A DNA stretch of 64,000 nt from Pseudomonas proteolytica (GTDB lineage Bacteria > Pseudomonadota > Gammaproteobacteria > Pseudomonadales > Pseudomonadaceae): NCBI RefSeq assembly GCF_007858275.1, contig NZ_VFEV01000013.1, positions 1 to 64,000 on the forward strand, written 5' to 3'. A program made the translations under genes and the position numbers. The notes beneath the pieces were generated by a model. That model made no database searches. It was not told the origin of the DNA and saw only the letters and a program-made list of their open reading frames with translations. Of this stretch, positions 46,015 to 55,944 are shown one piece after another. Each line of letters opens with the position of its first letter. Positions within the stretch are counted from its first letter, which is position 1.

Positions 46015-46622
46015 AGTTCGATGCCTTTCTGTGCCTTGATACCGGCCTGGAACGCGTGCTTGAGCATGCCCATTTCGGTCACGGTGTCGGCCATTTCAAT
46101 CAGTTCTGGCTTGGCGCCACGACCGGTGACCAGCACATGCTGCATCGGTGGGCGAGCTTGCAGGTCGCTCAACACCTGGTCCAGGTCGAGATAGCCGTGC
46201 TTGAGCGCGATGTTCAGCTCATCCAGCACCACCAGGCCGATGGACGGGTCCTGCAACATTTCCCGGGAGACTTTCCAGGCCGCTTCGGCGGCAGCGATAT
46301 CGCGCTGGCGGTCCTGGGTTTCCCAGGTGAAGCCCTCGCCCATCACATGAAACCGCACCTGCTCGGGGAAACGGCGGAAGAACAGTTCTTCACCGGTGCT
46401 GTTACGGCCCTTGATGAACTGCACTACGCCGCATTGCATGCCGTGCCCCATGGCGCGGGCCAGCATGCCAAACGCCGAACTGCTCTTGCCTTTGCCATTG
46501 CCGGTCAATACCAGCAGCAAACCGCATTCATTCGGTGAATTGGCAATGCGCTCATCAATCACCGCTTTTTTGCGCAGCATGCGCGCCAGGTGGCGTTCGT
46601 CACGATCAGGGGAATCAGTCAT
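46011..46622 (-). CDS. cobO: Cob(I)yrinic acid a,c-diamide adenosyltransferase
   Basis: It transfers the 5'-deoxyadenosyl group from ATP to the cobalt of corrinoids. The 203-aa CobA/CobO-type protein has the P-loop LTGNGKGKSSSAFGML, the RFHVMGEGFTWETQD segment and VVLDELNIALKHGYLD. The start MTDSPDRDERHLARML follows GGAGAG. It is the first gene of the operon, directly behind the cobalamin riboswitch. Confidence 0.97.
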   Translation of the reverse strand: MTDSPDRDERHLARMLRKKAVIDERIANSPNECGLLLVLTGNGKGKSSSAFGMLARAMGHGMQCGVVQFIKGRNSTGEELFFRRFPEQVRFHVMGEGFTWETQDRQRDIAAAEAAWKVSREMLQDPSIGLVVLDELNIALKHGYLDLDQVLSDLQARPPMQHVLVTGRGAKPELIEMADTVTEMGMLKHAFQAGIKAQKGIEL

Positions 46623-46717
46623 GGCAGCTCTCCGTTGGGGCTGGACAAAAACGGCGGGCAGGAAAAGACAATCTCTATGAAGCCAAGCATCGCCCACCGT
46701 GATGCTGTTGGATGAAT

Positions 46718-46933
46718 CAGGCCGGTCTCCGGGCTCATGAGTGGCGCCCTGTTGACCAGGGCGGGCCGACGATGCGCCTTCCCATATCGCACGCGATACA
46801 GTGGCAAAAGCAGCGTCTTGACTCATTTACCGTTGCGGGGGCAGCGCCGGGATCGTGGCCGCACTGTAGAAAAGTGCGCGCCCTCACCGGCTTCCCTGTT
46901 TCACTCGATCGACGCGTACGCCACAGAGCACCT
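46718..46933 (-). promoter_or_regulatory. Cobalamin riboswitch
   Basis: On the minus strand the elements occur in the expected order: GGTGCTCTGTGG, GGGAAGCCGGTG, the core GCTGCCCCCGCAACGGTAA, CACTGT and GGGAAGGCG. The B12 box GAGCCCGGAGACCGGCCTG lies at 46718-46736. It ends about 95 bases before cobO. Adenosylcobalamin binding should shut down the ten-gene operon. Confidence 0.95.
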
Positions 46934-47049
46934 GAAACAAGCGGCGAAGGTTAGTGGGTTGGGGGTACAGCGTCAATTAAAGCCGGCCACGCACTTGAAC
47001 CATCGCCACGGGCCGTACCTCTATGACTACAGGCATTGAGGAGAAAAAC

Positions 47050-48363
47050 ATGCACAAGACCCGACTCGCCGTACTGATCATGGCCGCAGGCGCACTCGCC
47101 GCCTGCGGGGAAAGCTCAACGTTGCAGGTGTCCGACGGCACCGGGCCTTCGCCCAAGCTGCCGGAACCGAACAAAACCCTGATCCCCACCGTCAACATCG
47201 CCCCGGCCGTTGGCTGGCCCGATGGCGCCAAGCCCCAGGCCGCCGCCGGTACCCAGGTCGGCGCCTTCGCCGAAGGCCTGGACCACCCGCGCTGGCTGTA
47301 TGTATTGCCCAATGGCGATGTGCTGGTGGCCGAGACCAACGCGCCGCCCAAGCCGGATGACTCCAAGGGCATTCGCGGCTGGGTCATGGAAAAGGTCATG
47401 GGCCGCGCCGGCGCGGGTGTGCCCAGCCCGAACCGCATCACCCTGCTGCGCGATACCGACCATGATGGCGTGGCAGAAACCCGCACGGTCTTCCTGGAAA
47501 ACCTCAACTCGCCCTTTGGCATGACCCTGGTGGGCAACGATCTGTATGTGGCTGATTCGGACAAGCTGCTGCGCTTCCCTTATCAACCGGGGGAAACCGC
47601 GATCAAGGCGCCAGGCACCAAGGTCGTCGACCTGCCGGGCGGCCCGCTGAACCACCACTGGACGAAAAACGTGGTGGCCAGCAAGGATGGCAGCAAGTTG
47701 TATGTGAGCGTGGGCTCTAACAGCAACGTCGGCGAAAACGGCCTGGAAGCCGAACAGGGCCGCGCTGCGATCTGGGAAGTCGATCGGGCCAGCGGCAAAC
47801 AGCGGATTTTTGCCTCCGGCCTGCGCAACCCCAACGGCATGGCCTGGGAGCCGCAAAGCGGCAAGCTGTGGACGGCGGTCAACGAGCGCGATGAAATCGG
47901 CAGCGACCTGGTACCGGACTACATCACCTCGGTCAAGGATGGCGGCTTCTATGGCTGGCCGTTCAGCTATTACGGCCAACATGTGGATGTACGGGTCACG
48001 CCGCAGGACCCGGACCTGGTGGCCAAGGCCATCGCGCCGGACTATGCCGTCGGGCCGCACACTGCGTCCCTGGGCCTGACCTTCGCAGAAGGCAACACGC
48101 TACCGGCACAATTTAGCCATGGCGCGTTTATCGGCCAGCATGGCTCGTGGAATCGCAAGCCGCACAGTGGCTACAAGGTGATCTTTGTGCCGTTCGAAGG
48201 CGGCAAGCCGAAGGGGCAACCGGTGGATGTGCTGACCGGGTTTCTCAACAGTGATGAGAAAGCCATGGGGCGGCCGGTGGGTGTGGTGATCGACCAGCAA
48301 GGCGGGTTGTTGGTGGCGGATGATGTGGGGAATAAGGTGTGGCGGGTGTCGGCTGCTAAATAG
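47050..48363 (+). CDS. PQQ-dependent sugar dehydrogenase-like lipoprotein (sorbosone dehydrogenase family)
   Basis: The 437-aa protein has a lipoprotein signal (lipobox ALAAC, Cys at 19). A six-bladed beta-propeller follows, with repeats such as [40 protein letters not shown] and [28 protein letters not shown]. The family includes L-sorbosone dehydrogenases and soluble PQQ glucose dehydrogenase-like proteins; substrate and cofactor use are not certain. AGGAG precedes the ATG. It is divergent from cobO. Confidence 0.88.
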   Translation: MHKTRLAVLIMAAGALAACGESSTLQVSDGTGPSPKLPEPNKTLIPTVNIAPAVGWPDGAKPQAAAGTQVGAFAEGLDHPRWLYVLPNGDVLVAETNAPPKPDDSKGIRGWVMEKVMGRAGAGVPSPNRITLLRDTDHDGVAETRTVFLENLNSPFGMTLVGNDLYVADSDKLLRFPYQPGETAIKAPGTKVVDLPGGPLNHHWTKNVVASKDGSKLYVSVGSNSNVGENGLEAEQGRAAIWEVDRASGKQRIFASGLRNPNGMAWEPQSGKLWTAVNERDEIGSDLVPDYITSVKDGGFYGWPFSYYGQHVDVRVTPQDPDLVAKAIAPDYAVGPHTASLGLTFAEGNTLPAQFSHGAFIGQHGSWNRKPHSGYKVIFVPFEGGKPKGQPVDVLTGFLNSDEKAMGRPVGVVIDQQGGLLVADDVGNKVWRVSAAK

Positions 48364-48390
48364 CAGGACGCGACAACACCACAAAACCAA

Positions 48391-48495
48391 TGTGGGAGCG
48401 GGCTTGTGTGGGAGCGGGCTTGCTCGCGAAAGCGATAGATCAGCCCGTGCATCTCTAACTGACTCACCGCTATCGCGAGCAAGCCCGCTCCCACA
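48391..48495. repeat. REPIN (GTGGGAGC family) with duplicated left end
   Basis: TGTGGGAGCGGGCTTG occurs twice in tandem at the left end before the CTCGCGAAAGCG core. The complement CGCTATCGCGAGCAAGCCC-GCTCCCACA closes the element. It lies between convergent genes. Confidence 0.88.
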
Positions 48496-48514
48496 TTTTT
48501 GATCGGTGCAGGTC

Positions 48515-49054
48515 TTAAGGGTTACGCGCCAGGTGCTCGGCCGGCAACACGCGCTTGGCGCTCAGGTAGGCATTCTGCCAATAGGCCTTGGACAAGGTAT
48601 CAAGCTTCACTGTACCGCCAGTTTGTGGCGCATGGACGAAGCGCCCTTCCCCCACATAGATGCCGGCATGGCTGACCTGCGAACCACCGCCCGTGGCAAA
48701 AAACAGCAGGTCGCCGGTTTGCAGCGCATCTTCACGCACGTCCTGGGCACGCATCACGATCAACTCGCGAGTGGTGCGCGGCAGCGAGATGCCAGCAGCA
48801 TCGCGGTAGACAAAACCAATCAGGCCGCTGCAATCAAACCCCGAGTCCGGCGTGTTGCCGCCCCAGCGATAAGGCGTGCCAACCAGGCCCAAGGCGCGAA
48901 ACAGCACATCTTCGGCAACCGGCGAAAAGTTCTGGGTGGTGTAGTTGAATACCGGCTTGGGCTTGACGGCCACAGGCGCAGGTGGAAGACGGCTGGCGCA
49001 GGCACTGAGCAGCGCGGCGCAGACAAGAAGAATTAGGCGGGCCGAGGTCGACAT
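48515..49054 (-). CDS. NlpC/P60 lipoprotein endopeptidase (second of two)
   Basis: The 179-aa protein has a lipobox LLSAC (Cys19). A C-terminal NlpC/P60 cysteine peptidase domain has Cys75 (GFDCSGLIG), His129 (VSHAGIYVG) and His141 (FVHAPQ). It probably cleaves peptidoglycan stem peptides at the outer membrane, like Spr/MepS. It is a shorter paralogue of the gene just upstream. Confidence 0.92.
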   Translation of the reverse strand: MSTSARLILLVCAALLSACASRLPPAPVAVKPKPVFNYTTQNFSPVAEDVLFRALGLVGTPYRWGGNTPDSGFDCSGLIGFVYRDAAGISLPRTTRELIVMRAQDVREDALQTGDLLFFATGGGSQVSHAGIYVGEGRFVHAPQTGGTVKLDTLSKAYWQNAYLSAKRVLPAEHLARNP

Positions 49055-49198
49055 GGGCAGAACAATCCTGATCTGGATGCGGCTTTCGCTGCCGAACGCT
49101 GAAAACTAGACCGCGCAAGCAAGCTTGCGCGGTCAGGTTCGCAACAATATCTCAGGATTCTAGCGGTTACGCGTCAAACTTCAAGTATCACTTTAAGT

Positions 49199-49828
49199 TT
49201 ACTTGCGAGCGGTAACGGTAGTCGGGGCCATCGCCAGTGCGCGCTTGGCTTCGATGAAGGTTTTGCTCCAGTAGCTGTCGCCCAGCTTATCGACCCGCAC
49301 CCCACCGCTGCGGCGGCTGCTGGAGTGGATGAACTGGTCATCACCGAGGTAGATACCGGCGTGGCTGACACGACCACGGCCATTGGTACTGAAGAAAAGC
49401 AGATCGCCAGGCTTGAGGTTGTTCCGTGCGACCAACGGTGCATCCACGTTGATCATTTCGCGGGTGGAGCGCGGCAGGTTCATGCCGGCCTCTTCACGAA
49501 ACAGATAACCGATAAAACCGCTGCAGTCGAAACCGGCTTCGGAAGTACCGCCGAAACGGTAGCGGGTACCGATCAGGGACATGCCGCGTTCGAGGATGCT
49601 GTCGGCCAGCAGTGGCAACTGATAAGGCTTGCTGTCGGCGAACTGGGCCAGTTCTTTTTCGGTCGCCACCTCTTCTTCATAAACAGAAGAAGACTGTGTT
49701 GCGACGAATTTGGCTTGATGTTGTTGCTGTGGCTTTTGCTGCTCGACCACCTGCTGGGGGTGGGTGGCGCAACCAAACAACAGGGTAACGAGTGCGAGAG
49801 GCACGAGGGGTGCGAAGCGATTTAGCAT
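49199..49828 (-). CDS. NlpC/P60 lipoprotein endopeptidase (first of two)
   Basis: The 209-aa protein has a lipobox LLFGC (Cys20), a Gln-rich linker (QQVVEQQKPQQQHQ) and an NlpC/P60 domain. The catalytic residues are Cys102 (GFDCSGFIG), His156 (VSHAGIYLG) and His168 (FIHSS). It resembles E. coli MepS/Spr more than its neighbour does, because of its KELAQFADSKPYQLPLLADSIL lead-in. A GTG two codons upstream is an alternative start; no strong ribosome site is seen. Confidence 0.92.
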   Translation of the reverse strand: MLNRFAPLVPLALVTLLFGCATHPQQVVEQQKPQQQHQAKFVATQSSSVYEEEVATEKELAQFADSKPYQLPLLADSILERGMSLIGTRYRFGGTSEAGFDCSGFIGYLFREEAGMNLPRSTREMINVDAPLVARNNLKPGDLLFFSTNGRGRVSHAGIYLGDDQFIHSSSRRSGGVRVDKLGDSYWSKTFIEAKRALAMAPTTVTARK

Positions 49829-50016
49829 GGGCACGACCGTGGCTGATATGTAAAGAAGTCGAGACTATGCCTTCTATGACATCGATTTGCAAATTCAATC
49901 GTGATCTATGTGACTTCTTGTTTGACCTATGTCATCTAAGCCCTTAAACCCCATTTAGAGCCTTTTGCGTGGCCAGAGCGGCCCAAACGCAGGTTTTCTG
50001 GCGCCTGAATTTTGCC

Positions 50017-50039
50017 AAAAGCCCCGGTTTCAAAGGGCT
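50017..50039 (-). terminator. Probable terminator of hda
   Basis: A short GC stem AGCCC/GGGGCT with loop TTTGAAACC is followed by TTTT on the minus strand, 3 bases after the hda stop. It is modest in length. The remaining 49829-50016 region shows no gene. Confidence 0.5.
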
Positions 50040-50041
50040 GG

Positions 50042-50746
50042 CTACCAGCCGAGGGTCTCTTTGAGAAAGGGGATGGTGAGCTTGCGCTGGGCCTGCAGGG
50101 AGGCTTGGTCGAGCTGTTCGAGCAGGTCGAACAACGCGCTCATGCTGCGGGTGCCACGGGTAAGGATGAAATGCCCGACTTCATCAGTCAGGTGCAGGCC
50201 ACGGCGCGATGCGCGCAGTTGCAAGGCACGCAGCTTGTCTTCATCGGACAACGGACGCATCTGGAAGATCAGCGCCAGGGTCAGCCGCGACTTCAGGTCC
50301 GCCAGCTTGACCGGCAGTTCCCGAGGCGAGGTTGACGCGGCAATCAACAGGCGCCGACCGCTGTCGCGCAGGCGGTTGAACAGATGGAACAGCGCCTCTT
50401 CCCAGTCCGCCCTGCCGGCGACCGCTTGCAGGTCATCCAGGCACACCAGTTCGTATTGCTCGAGGTTGTCGAGGATGCCGATGCCACGGTCCAGCAATTC
50501 GGCCAACGGCAGGTACACCGCCGGTTCACCCAACTGCTCAAAGCGCAGGCAGGCTGCCTGCAACAGGTGGGTACGCCCCACGCCGTCCTTGCCCCATAGG
50601 TAGATCAGGCTTTCCGTCCACCCGGCGTCGGCTTCGCAGAGCCGCTCGACATAGCCGAGTGCAGCGGCATTGGCGCCTGGGTAGTAATTGATGAAGGTAG
50701 CGTCGTCACGCAGACGCACACCTAGGGGCAGCTGAATCGGTTTCAT
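50042..50746 (-). CDS. hda: DnaA regulatory inactivator Hda
   Basis: Hda, bound to the sliding clamp, stimulates DnaA-ATP hydrolysis after initiation. The 234-aa AAA+ protein begins MKPIQLPLGVRL, where QLPL is the clamp-binding motif. The Walker A loop is GKDGVGRTH, with Arg replacing Lys as in E. coli Hda, and Walker B is LVCLDDLQAV. The C-terminal lid helices are present. A terminator separates it from perM upstream. Confidence 0.95.
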   Translation of the reverse strand: MKPIQLPLGVRLRDDATFINYYPGANAAALGYVERLCEADAGWTESLIYLWGKDGVGRTHLLQAACLRFEQLGEPAVYLPLAELLDRGIGILDNLEQYELVCLDDLQAVAGRADWEEALFHLFNRLRDSGRRLLIAASTSPRELPVKLADLKSRLTLALIFQMRPLSDEDKLRALQLRASRRGLHLTDEVGHFILTRGTRSMSALFDLLEQLDQASLQAQRKLTIPFLKETLGW

Positions 50747-50926
50747 GCTGACTGAACGGCTCCAATCGAACCGTTAGTGGCCTCTGTGAAAAGTTTGCAA
50801 AGTTTATACCCGTGACGCCGGGCGCACAATGCAACAGACCACAAGCAAAATCAAAGGTTTGCGTTAACTCATTGGATTTTTTGGAGATTGTTTGACGCGA
50901 TGGCTAAATGCCAAGCCCTGAAGACA

Positions 50927-50953
50927 ACAAACCCGGCCTTGCGCCGGGTTTGT
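50927..50953 (-). terminator. Terminator of the DUF2066-perM unit
   Basis: A perfect 11-bp stem ACAAACCCGGC/GCCGGGTTTGT with a 5-base loop lies 8 bases after the perM stop. T residues follow on the minus strand (TGTCTT). Confidence 0.85.
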
Positions 50954-50961
50954 GATCTGCC

Positions 50962-52035
50962 TTACAACTGAGGGTCATCCGCGCCCGTGTACACGTCCGA
51001 ATCCTTGTAAACATCATGCACATGGCGCACCAGCACCATGATCACCGCCGCCACCGGCAGCGCCAGCAGGATGCCGGTAAAGCCGAACAACTCGCCGCCC
51101 GCCAGGATCGCAAAGATCACGGCCACCGGGTGCAGGCCGATACGGTCGCCCACCAGCAACGGTGTCAACACCATGCCTTCCAGCGCCTGACCGACCATGA
51201 ACACCGCGACAATCCCCAGCATCGGGTACAAGTCGCCGCCAAACTGGAACAGACCGGCCACCAGCGCCGCGCCAATCCCGATGACAAAGCCCATGTACGG
51301 CACAATCGCCGCCAGGCCGGCAATCATGCCGATCAACAGGCCGAGTTCCAGGCCAATCGCCATTAGCCCGCCAGCATAGATGATCCCCAACGCCACCATC
51401 ACCAACAACTGCCCGCGAACGAAGGCACCCAGCACCTCGTGGCACTCCCCGGCCAGGGACACGATGCGCTCCTCACGATCACGGGGCAGCAGGCTGCGGA
51501 TCTTGGCGATCATGATGTCCCAGTCGCGCAGCAGGTAGAACGCCACCACCGGGATCAACACCAGGTTGGTCAGCCAGCCGATCAAGGCCAGGCTGGAGGC
51601 CGTGGCCTGGCTGAGGATTACCCCGACAATATCGGTGGTCTGGCCCATGTGCTCGCTGATCGCGGCCTTGACCTTGTCGAACTTCCAGAAGCCATCGGCC
51701 AGGCCCAGCTTGGACTGCGCCCAGGGCATGGCTGTGTGTTGCAGCCAGTCGAGCATCTGCGGTGCCAGCTCATACAGGCGGACCAGCTGCTTGGCCAGCA
51801 TCGGCACCAGCACCAGCAACAGCGCCATGACGATCAGGGTGAACAGCGCAAATACCGCCACCACCCCCCAGGTTCGCGACAAGCCGGCCTTTTCCAGGCG
51901 ATCCACCACCGGATCGAACAGATAGGCCAACAGCAACGCGACCAGGAACGGCGTCAGGATCGAATGCAGCAAGAACACAAAGACGCACAGCAGGACAATC
52001 CCGCCAAGCCACACCCAACGACGCGTATCCGCCAT
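50962..52035 (-). CDS. perM: AI-2E/PerM-family transporter
   Basis: The 357-aa inner-membrane protein has about eight hydrophobic helices and the PerM/YhhQ-type signature FGFTGILLALPVAAVIMVLVRH near the C-terminus, plus GLAAIVPYMGFVIGIGAALV. The family exports AI-2 or acts as a permease/antiporter; the substrate here is not known. GGAG 6 bases before the ATG fixes the start. It lies 43 bases after the DUF2066 gene and next to purM and hda, as in other Pseudomonas. Confidence 0.9.
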   Translation of the reverse strand: MADTRRWVWLGGIVLLCVFVFLLHSILTPFLVALLLAYLFDPVVDRLEKAGLSRTWGVVAVFALFTLIVMALLLVLVPMLAKQLVRLYELAPQMLDWLQHTAMPWAQSKLGLADGFWKFDKVKAAISEHMGQTTDIVGVILSQATASSLALIGWLTNLVLIPVVAFYLLRDWDIMIAKIRSLLPRDREERIVSLAGECHEVLGAFVRGQLLVMVALGIIYAGGLMAIGLELGLLIGMIAGLAAIVPYMGFVIGIGAALVAGLFQFGGDLYPMLGIVAVFMVGQALEGMVLTPLLVGDRIGLHPVAVIFAILAGGELFGFTGILLALPVAAVIMVLVRHVHDVYKDSDVYTGADDPQL

Positions 52036-52078
52036 AAACCACTCCATCTGTCATTTGCTTCTATATAAGGAAGAACAT

Positions 52079-53137
52079 TTACCAACGAAAACGCAGTTGC
52101 GGCTCAGGCTCGGCTGGCGGCAGCGGCGCAGGTGCAGCCCCCTCGGCCACGGGCGGCTGTACAGGCTGCGGCGCAAGTGCCTCACCGGCGGGCACTTCCT
52201 GCAACTTGGCCAGGCTCAACTGGCTGCGCAGTTGCTCGCTGCTGCCATTGACCCGATAGACGATCCGATCGCCATCCACCCGCTGCAACTGCGCGCCAAA
52301 AGGTTCCAGCAGATGACCGAGGGCGGCGTAGCGTTCCAGGGTCATGCCTTGCACTTGCAGCAACTGCTCGCTGGACACCCCGGCTTTTACCGCAAAACGG
52401 GGAGCAAGGCGCTCACTGACCGCCAGCAACACGGCATCAGCCAAGGCAGCCGTGTCGGCGCCCTGTACGCTGCCCTGCTCGGCTTTGTCACCCAGCCACA
52501 GGCGCCATTTGGCTTGCCATTGGCCCGCCTCTTCACGGGCGTGCACCGCCAGCAGGGCATCGGCGCCATAACGTTCGGAGGCCGAACGCAGGGGCGCGGG
52601 ATCTGCACTTTCAAGATTAGGCGCGGTGGCAACGATCTGCTCATCGAGGTCACCCAATGGCAGGCGCAACGGCAAGCCGCGATGCTGGGCTGCACGGCGC
52701 AGTGGCTCGGCCGCCGACTGGCCATCACCCACCAGGCTGCTGCCTTCAGTGGAATCGTTCAGCCACCAGCCAAGGATCGACGGCCGATTGTTGCCCCACA
52801 ACGCCAGGCCGGCATCGCGCAGGGCGCGGTCGGTGCTGACCGGGTCGAAATCCACTTGCAGGCTTTCCGGGGGGCCCGCGTCGTAGCCGTACTGGCTGAT
52901 GATCTGTTGCGGATCCTTGCGGATCGCTGCCAGGCCAGGACCCTCGGCGGCCTTGGCGTCGCCGGTCAGGCGGATCACCAGGGTCTGCAGGGCACGCTGG
53001 GTGGCTTGTTCACGCTCTTGCGGCGCCTGGCTGCTGACAGGCTCCAGCACTTGATAGAGGCCATTGAGGGTTTCGGCATGACTCGCCAGGCTGACCAACG
53101 ACAAACAGCCGACAAAAAAGTATCTACTCAGACCCAT
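52079..53137 (-). CDS. DUF2066 periplasmic protein
   Basis: The 352-aa protein has a signal peptide (MGLSRYFFVGCLSLVSLASHA) and the DUF2066 region (LNGLYQVLEPVSSQAPQEREQATQRALQTLVIRLTGD ... PQQIISQYGYD). The C-terminal tail is Pro/Ala-rich. Function is unknown; it is regularly found divergent from purM in Pseudomonas. I chose the ATG just before the signal peptide rather than a start 32 codons earlier. Confidence 0.87.
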   Translation of the reverse strand: MGLSRYFFVGCLSLVSLASHAETLNGLYQVLEPVSSQAPQEREQATQRALQTLVIRLTGDAKAAEGPGLAAIRKDPQQIISQYGYDAGPPESLQVDFDPVSTDRALRDAGLALWGNNRPSILGWWLNDSTEGSSLVGDGQSAAEPLRRAAQHRGLPLRLPLGDLDEQIVATAPNLESADPAPLRSASERYGADALLAVHAREEAGQWQAKWRLWLGDKAEQGSVQGADTAALADAVLLAVSERLAPRFAVKAGVSSEQLLQVQGMTLERYAALGHLLEPFGAQLQRVDGDRIVYRVNGSSEQLRSQLSLAKLQEVPAGEALAPQPVQPPVAEGAAPAPLPPAEPEPQLRFRW

Positions 53138-53495
53138 GAAAAAAGATTCCCGAACGACAAAAAAGCGGCTGGAACAGACCGCGTGAAGAAGGTTAAGCAA
53201 GGCTGTGACCACAGCGACCGGCAAAACATTCACAAGGCCCCGGTAAGTTTTCGTACTGTCATAACGATAGCGGGTTAAAGGCTATACCTTAATACAGGCG
53301 ATCGCGGCGCCGAATAAGGTTTTTTTAGCACCATATGCCTCTGCCCGTCGGCCCGAGGATGGCCGCTGCCCCTCAAGCCTGATAAAATCGCGCGCCTTCG
53401 CAGACCGTCAACGGCTGGGCGTCCTGAAGTGTTCAACTTCCGTACCCCCACCGCATCGGTCGTTACCCCTGAATCCCCCCCTAAAGGCCTGGATC
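53138..53495. other. Divergent DUF2066-purM intergenic region
   Basis: This 358-base stretch separates two divergent genes and should hold both promoters. A TGATAAAAT sequence near 53380 is a possible -10 region for purM. No PurR-like palindrome or riboswitch structure was recognised, and no coding frame. Confidence 0.4.
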
Positions 53496-54554
53496 ATGAG
53501 CAAGCAACCCTCCCTGAGCTACAAGGACGCCGGTGTAGACATCGACGCCGGTGAAGCATTGGTCGAACGCATCAAGAGCGTCGCCAAGCGCACTGCGCGC
53601 CCCGAAGTCATGGGCGGCCTGGGCGGTTTCGGCGCCCTCTGCGAGATCCCGGCCGGCTACAAGCAGCCTGTGCTGGTCTCCGGCACCGACGGCGTGGGCA
53701 CCAAGCTGCGCCTGGCGCTGAACCTGAACAAGCACGACACCATCGGCATCGACCTGGTAGCCATGTGCGTCAACGACCTGGTGGTATGTGGCGCCGAGCC
53801 GCTGTTCTTCCTCGACTACTACGCCACCGGCAAGCTGAACGTGGAGACCGCTGCACAAGTGGTCACCGGTATCGGCGCTGGCTGTGAGCTGTCGGGTTGC
53901 TCCCTGGTCGGCGGCGAAACCGCTGAAATGCCGGGCATGTACGAAGGCGAAGACTACGACCTGGCCGGCTTCTGCGTCGGCGTTGTAGAAAAAGCCGAGA
54001 TCATCGACGGTTCCAAGGTGGCCGCTGGCGACGCCCTGCTGGCCCTGCCATCGTCCGGCCCGCACTCCAACGGCTACTCGCTGATCCGCAAGATCATCGA
54101 AGTGTCCGGCGCCGACATCGAAAACACCCAACTCGACGGCAAGCCCTTGACCGACCTGCTGATGGCCCCGACCCGCATCTACGTCAAGCCATTGCTCAAG
54201 CTGATCAAGGACACTGGCGCCGTCAAGGCCATGGCCCACATCACCGGTGGCGGCCTGCTGGACAACATCCCGCGCGTGCTGCCAAAAGGCGCCCAGGCCA
54301 TCGTCGACGTGGCCAGCTGGCAGCGCCCGGCGGTCTTCGACTGGCTGCAAGAGCAAGGCAACGTCAATGAAACCGAGATGCACCGCGTGCTGAACTGCGG
54401 CGTGGGCATGGTCATCTGCGTGGCTCAAGAACACGTGGAAACTGCGCTGAACGTACTGCGTGAAGCCGGCGAGCAGCCATGGGTGATCGGCCAGATCGCC
54501 ACCGCTGCCGAAGGTGCTGCCCAGGTTGAACTGAAGAACCTCAAGGCTCACTGA
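53496..54554 (+). CDS. purM: Phosphoribosylformylglycinamidine cyclo-ligase (AIR synthase)
   Basis: It closes FGAM to AIR in purine synthesis, using ATP. The 352-aa protein has [19 protein letters not shown] at the start, [15 protein letters not shown], the [17 protein letters not shown] segment and [29 protein letters not shown] appears later. All are standard for PurM. It is followed by purN with a one-base overlap. Confidence 0.98.
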   Translation: MSKQPSLSYKDAGVDIDAGEALVERIKSVAKRTARPEVMGGLGGFGALCEIPAGYKQPVLVSGTDGVGTKLRLALNLNKHDTIGIDLVAMCVNDLVVCGAEPLFFLDYYATGKLNVETAAQVVTGIGAGCELSGCSLVGGETAEMPGMYEGEDYDLAGFCVGVVEKAEIIDGSKVAAGDALLALPSSGPHSNGYSLIRKIIEVSGADIENTQLDGKPLTDLLMAPTRIYVKPLLKLIKDTGAVKAMAHITGGGLLDNIPRVLPKGAQAIVDVASWQRPAVFDWLQEQGNVNETEMHRVLNCGVGMVICVAQEHVETALNVLREAGEQPWVIGQIATAAEGAAQVELKNLKAH

Positions 54555-55204
54555 TGCCAGCAACCTGTGATGTCGTGGTGCTGCTTTCCGGCACCGGCAG
54601 TAACTTGCAGGCCCTGATCGATAGCACGCGCGCCGGCGACAGCCCGGTGCGCATCGCTGCGGTGATTTCCAACCGCAGCGACGCCTACGGCCTGCAACGC
54701 GCCCAGGACGCGGGTATCGATACCCGCTCCCTGGATCACAAGGCGTTCGACGGTCGCGAGGCCTTCGATGCAGCCTTGATCGAACTGATCGACGCCTTCA
54801 ATCCCAAGCTCGTGGTCCTCGCCGGTTTCATGCGCATTCTCAGCGCTGACTTCGTGCGCCACTACCAGGGGCGCCTGCTGAATATCCACCCTTCCCTGCT
54901 GCCCAAATACAAAGGGTTACATACCCACCAACGGGCCCTTGAGGCCGGAGATACAGAGCACGGCTGCAGCGTGCACTTTGTCACCGAGGAACTCGATGGC
55001 GGGCCTCTGGTCGTACAGGCAGTAGTTCCGGTAGAGTCTGCGGACTCGGCGCAGAGCCTTGCGCAACGGGTTCACACCCAGGAACACAGGATTTACCCGC
55101 TGGCGGTTCGCTGGTTTGCCGAAGGACGCTTGGTGCTCGGTGAACAAGGCGCGTTGTTGGACGGCCAGTTACTTGCGGCCAGCGGCCACTTGATTCGTAC
55201 CTAG
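54554..55204 (+). CDS. purN: Phosphoribosylglycinamide formyltransferase
   Basis: It transfers the formyl group from 10-formyl-THF to GAR. The 216-aa protein has the phosphate-binding SGTGSNLQALID (12-23) and catalytic Asn110, His112 (NIHPSLLPKYKG) and Asp148 (EELDGGPLV). The ATG overlaps the purM stop (TGATG), indicating coupling. Confidence 0.98.
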   Translation: MPATCDVVVLLSGTGSNLQALIDSTRAGDSPVRIAAVISNRSDAYGLQRAQDAGIDTRSLDHKAFDGREAFDAALIELIDAFNPKLVVLAGFMRILSADFVRHYQGRLLNIHPSLLPKYKGLHTHQRALEAGDTEHGCSVHFVTEELDGGPLVVQAVVPVESADSAQSLAQRVHTQEHRIYPLAVRWFAEGRLVLGEQGALLDGQLLAASGHLIRT

Positions 55205-55212
55205 GAGATTTT

Positions 55213-55926
55213 ATGCGTCGTGCCCTGCTCTTCGCTTTTGCTCTGCTTGCCCTGCCTACCGTGCACGCGGCAGATCTACAGCCTTTCTCCGCCAGCTACA
55301 CCGCCGACTGGAAGCAGTTGCCCATGAGCGGCCAGGCCTCCCGCAGCCTGGAAAGCACCGGTAACGGCGTCTGGAAGCTCAGCTTCAAGGCCTCGATGAT
55401 GATCGCCAGCCTGACGGAACAAAGCACCCTGACCCTGGACAAGGACACCCTGCTGCCGCAGTCCTACCACTTTGAACGTGGTGGCCTGGGCAAAGCCAAG
55501 AAGGCCGACCTGGACTTCGACTGGACCGCCAAGATGGTCACCGGTACCGATCGCGGGGACGCGGTCAAGATCCCACTGAACCGCGGTATGGTCGATAAAT
55601 CCACCTACCAGTTGGCCCTGCAGCATGACGTAGCGGCCGGCAAGAAAACCATGAGTTACCAGGTAGTGGATGACGGCGAAGTCGAGACCTATGACTTCCG
55701 CGTACTGGGCACCGAGAAAGTCGACACCAAGGCCGGCAAGATCGACGCCATCAAGGTTGAGCGCGTGCGCGATCCGACGCAAAGCAAGCGCACCACGGTG
55801 ATGTGGTTTGCCAAGGATTGGGACTACCTGCTGGTTCGCCTGCAACAAGTCGAAACCGACGGTAAGGAATACAACATCATGCTGTTGGACGGTACGGTCA
55901 ATGGCAAGGCTGTGAAAGGCAGCTGA
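55213..55926 (+). CDS. DUF3108 periplasmic protein
   Basis: The 237-aa protein has a signal peptide ending TVHA|ADLQ and a beta-rich body (LQPFSASYTADWKQLPMSGQASRSLE ... TTVMWFAKDWDYLLVRLQQVETDGKEY) matching the DUF3108 pattern. Function unknown. It starts 8 bases after purN and ends at a strong terminator, so it is the last gene of the purMN operon. Confidence 0.88.
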   Translation: MRRALLFAFALLALPTVHAADLQPFSASYTADWKQLPMSGQASRSLESTGNGVWKLSFKASMMIASLTEQSTLTLDKDTLLPQSYHFERGGLGKAKKADLDFDWTAKMVTGTDRGDAVKIPLNRGMVDKSTYQLALQHDVAAGKKTMSYQVVDDGEVETYDFRVLGTEKVDTKAGKIDAIKVERVRDPTQSKRTTVMWFAKDWDYLLVRLQQVETDGKEYNIMLLDGTVNGKAVKGS

Positions 55927-55944
55927 TCGTTGATTGATTGAAAG

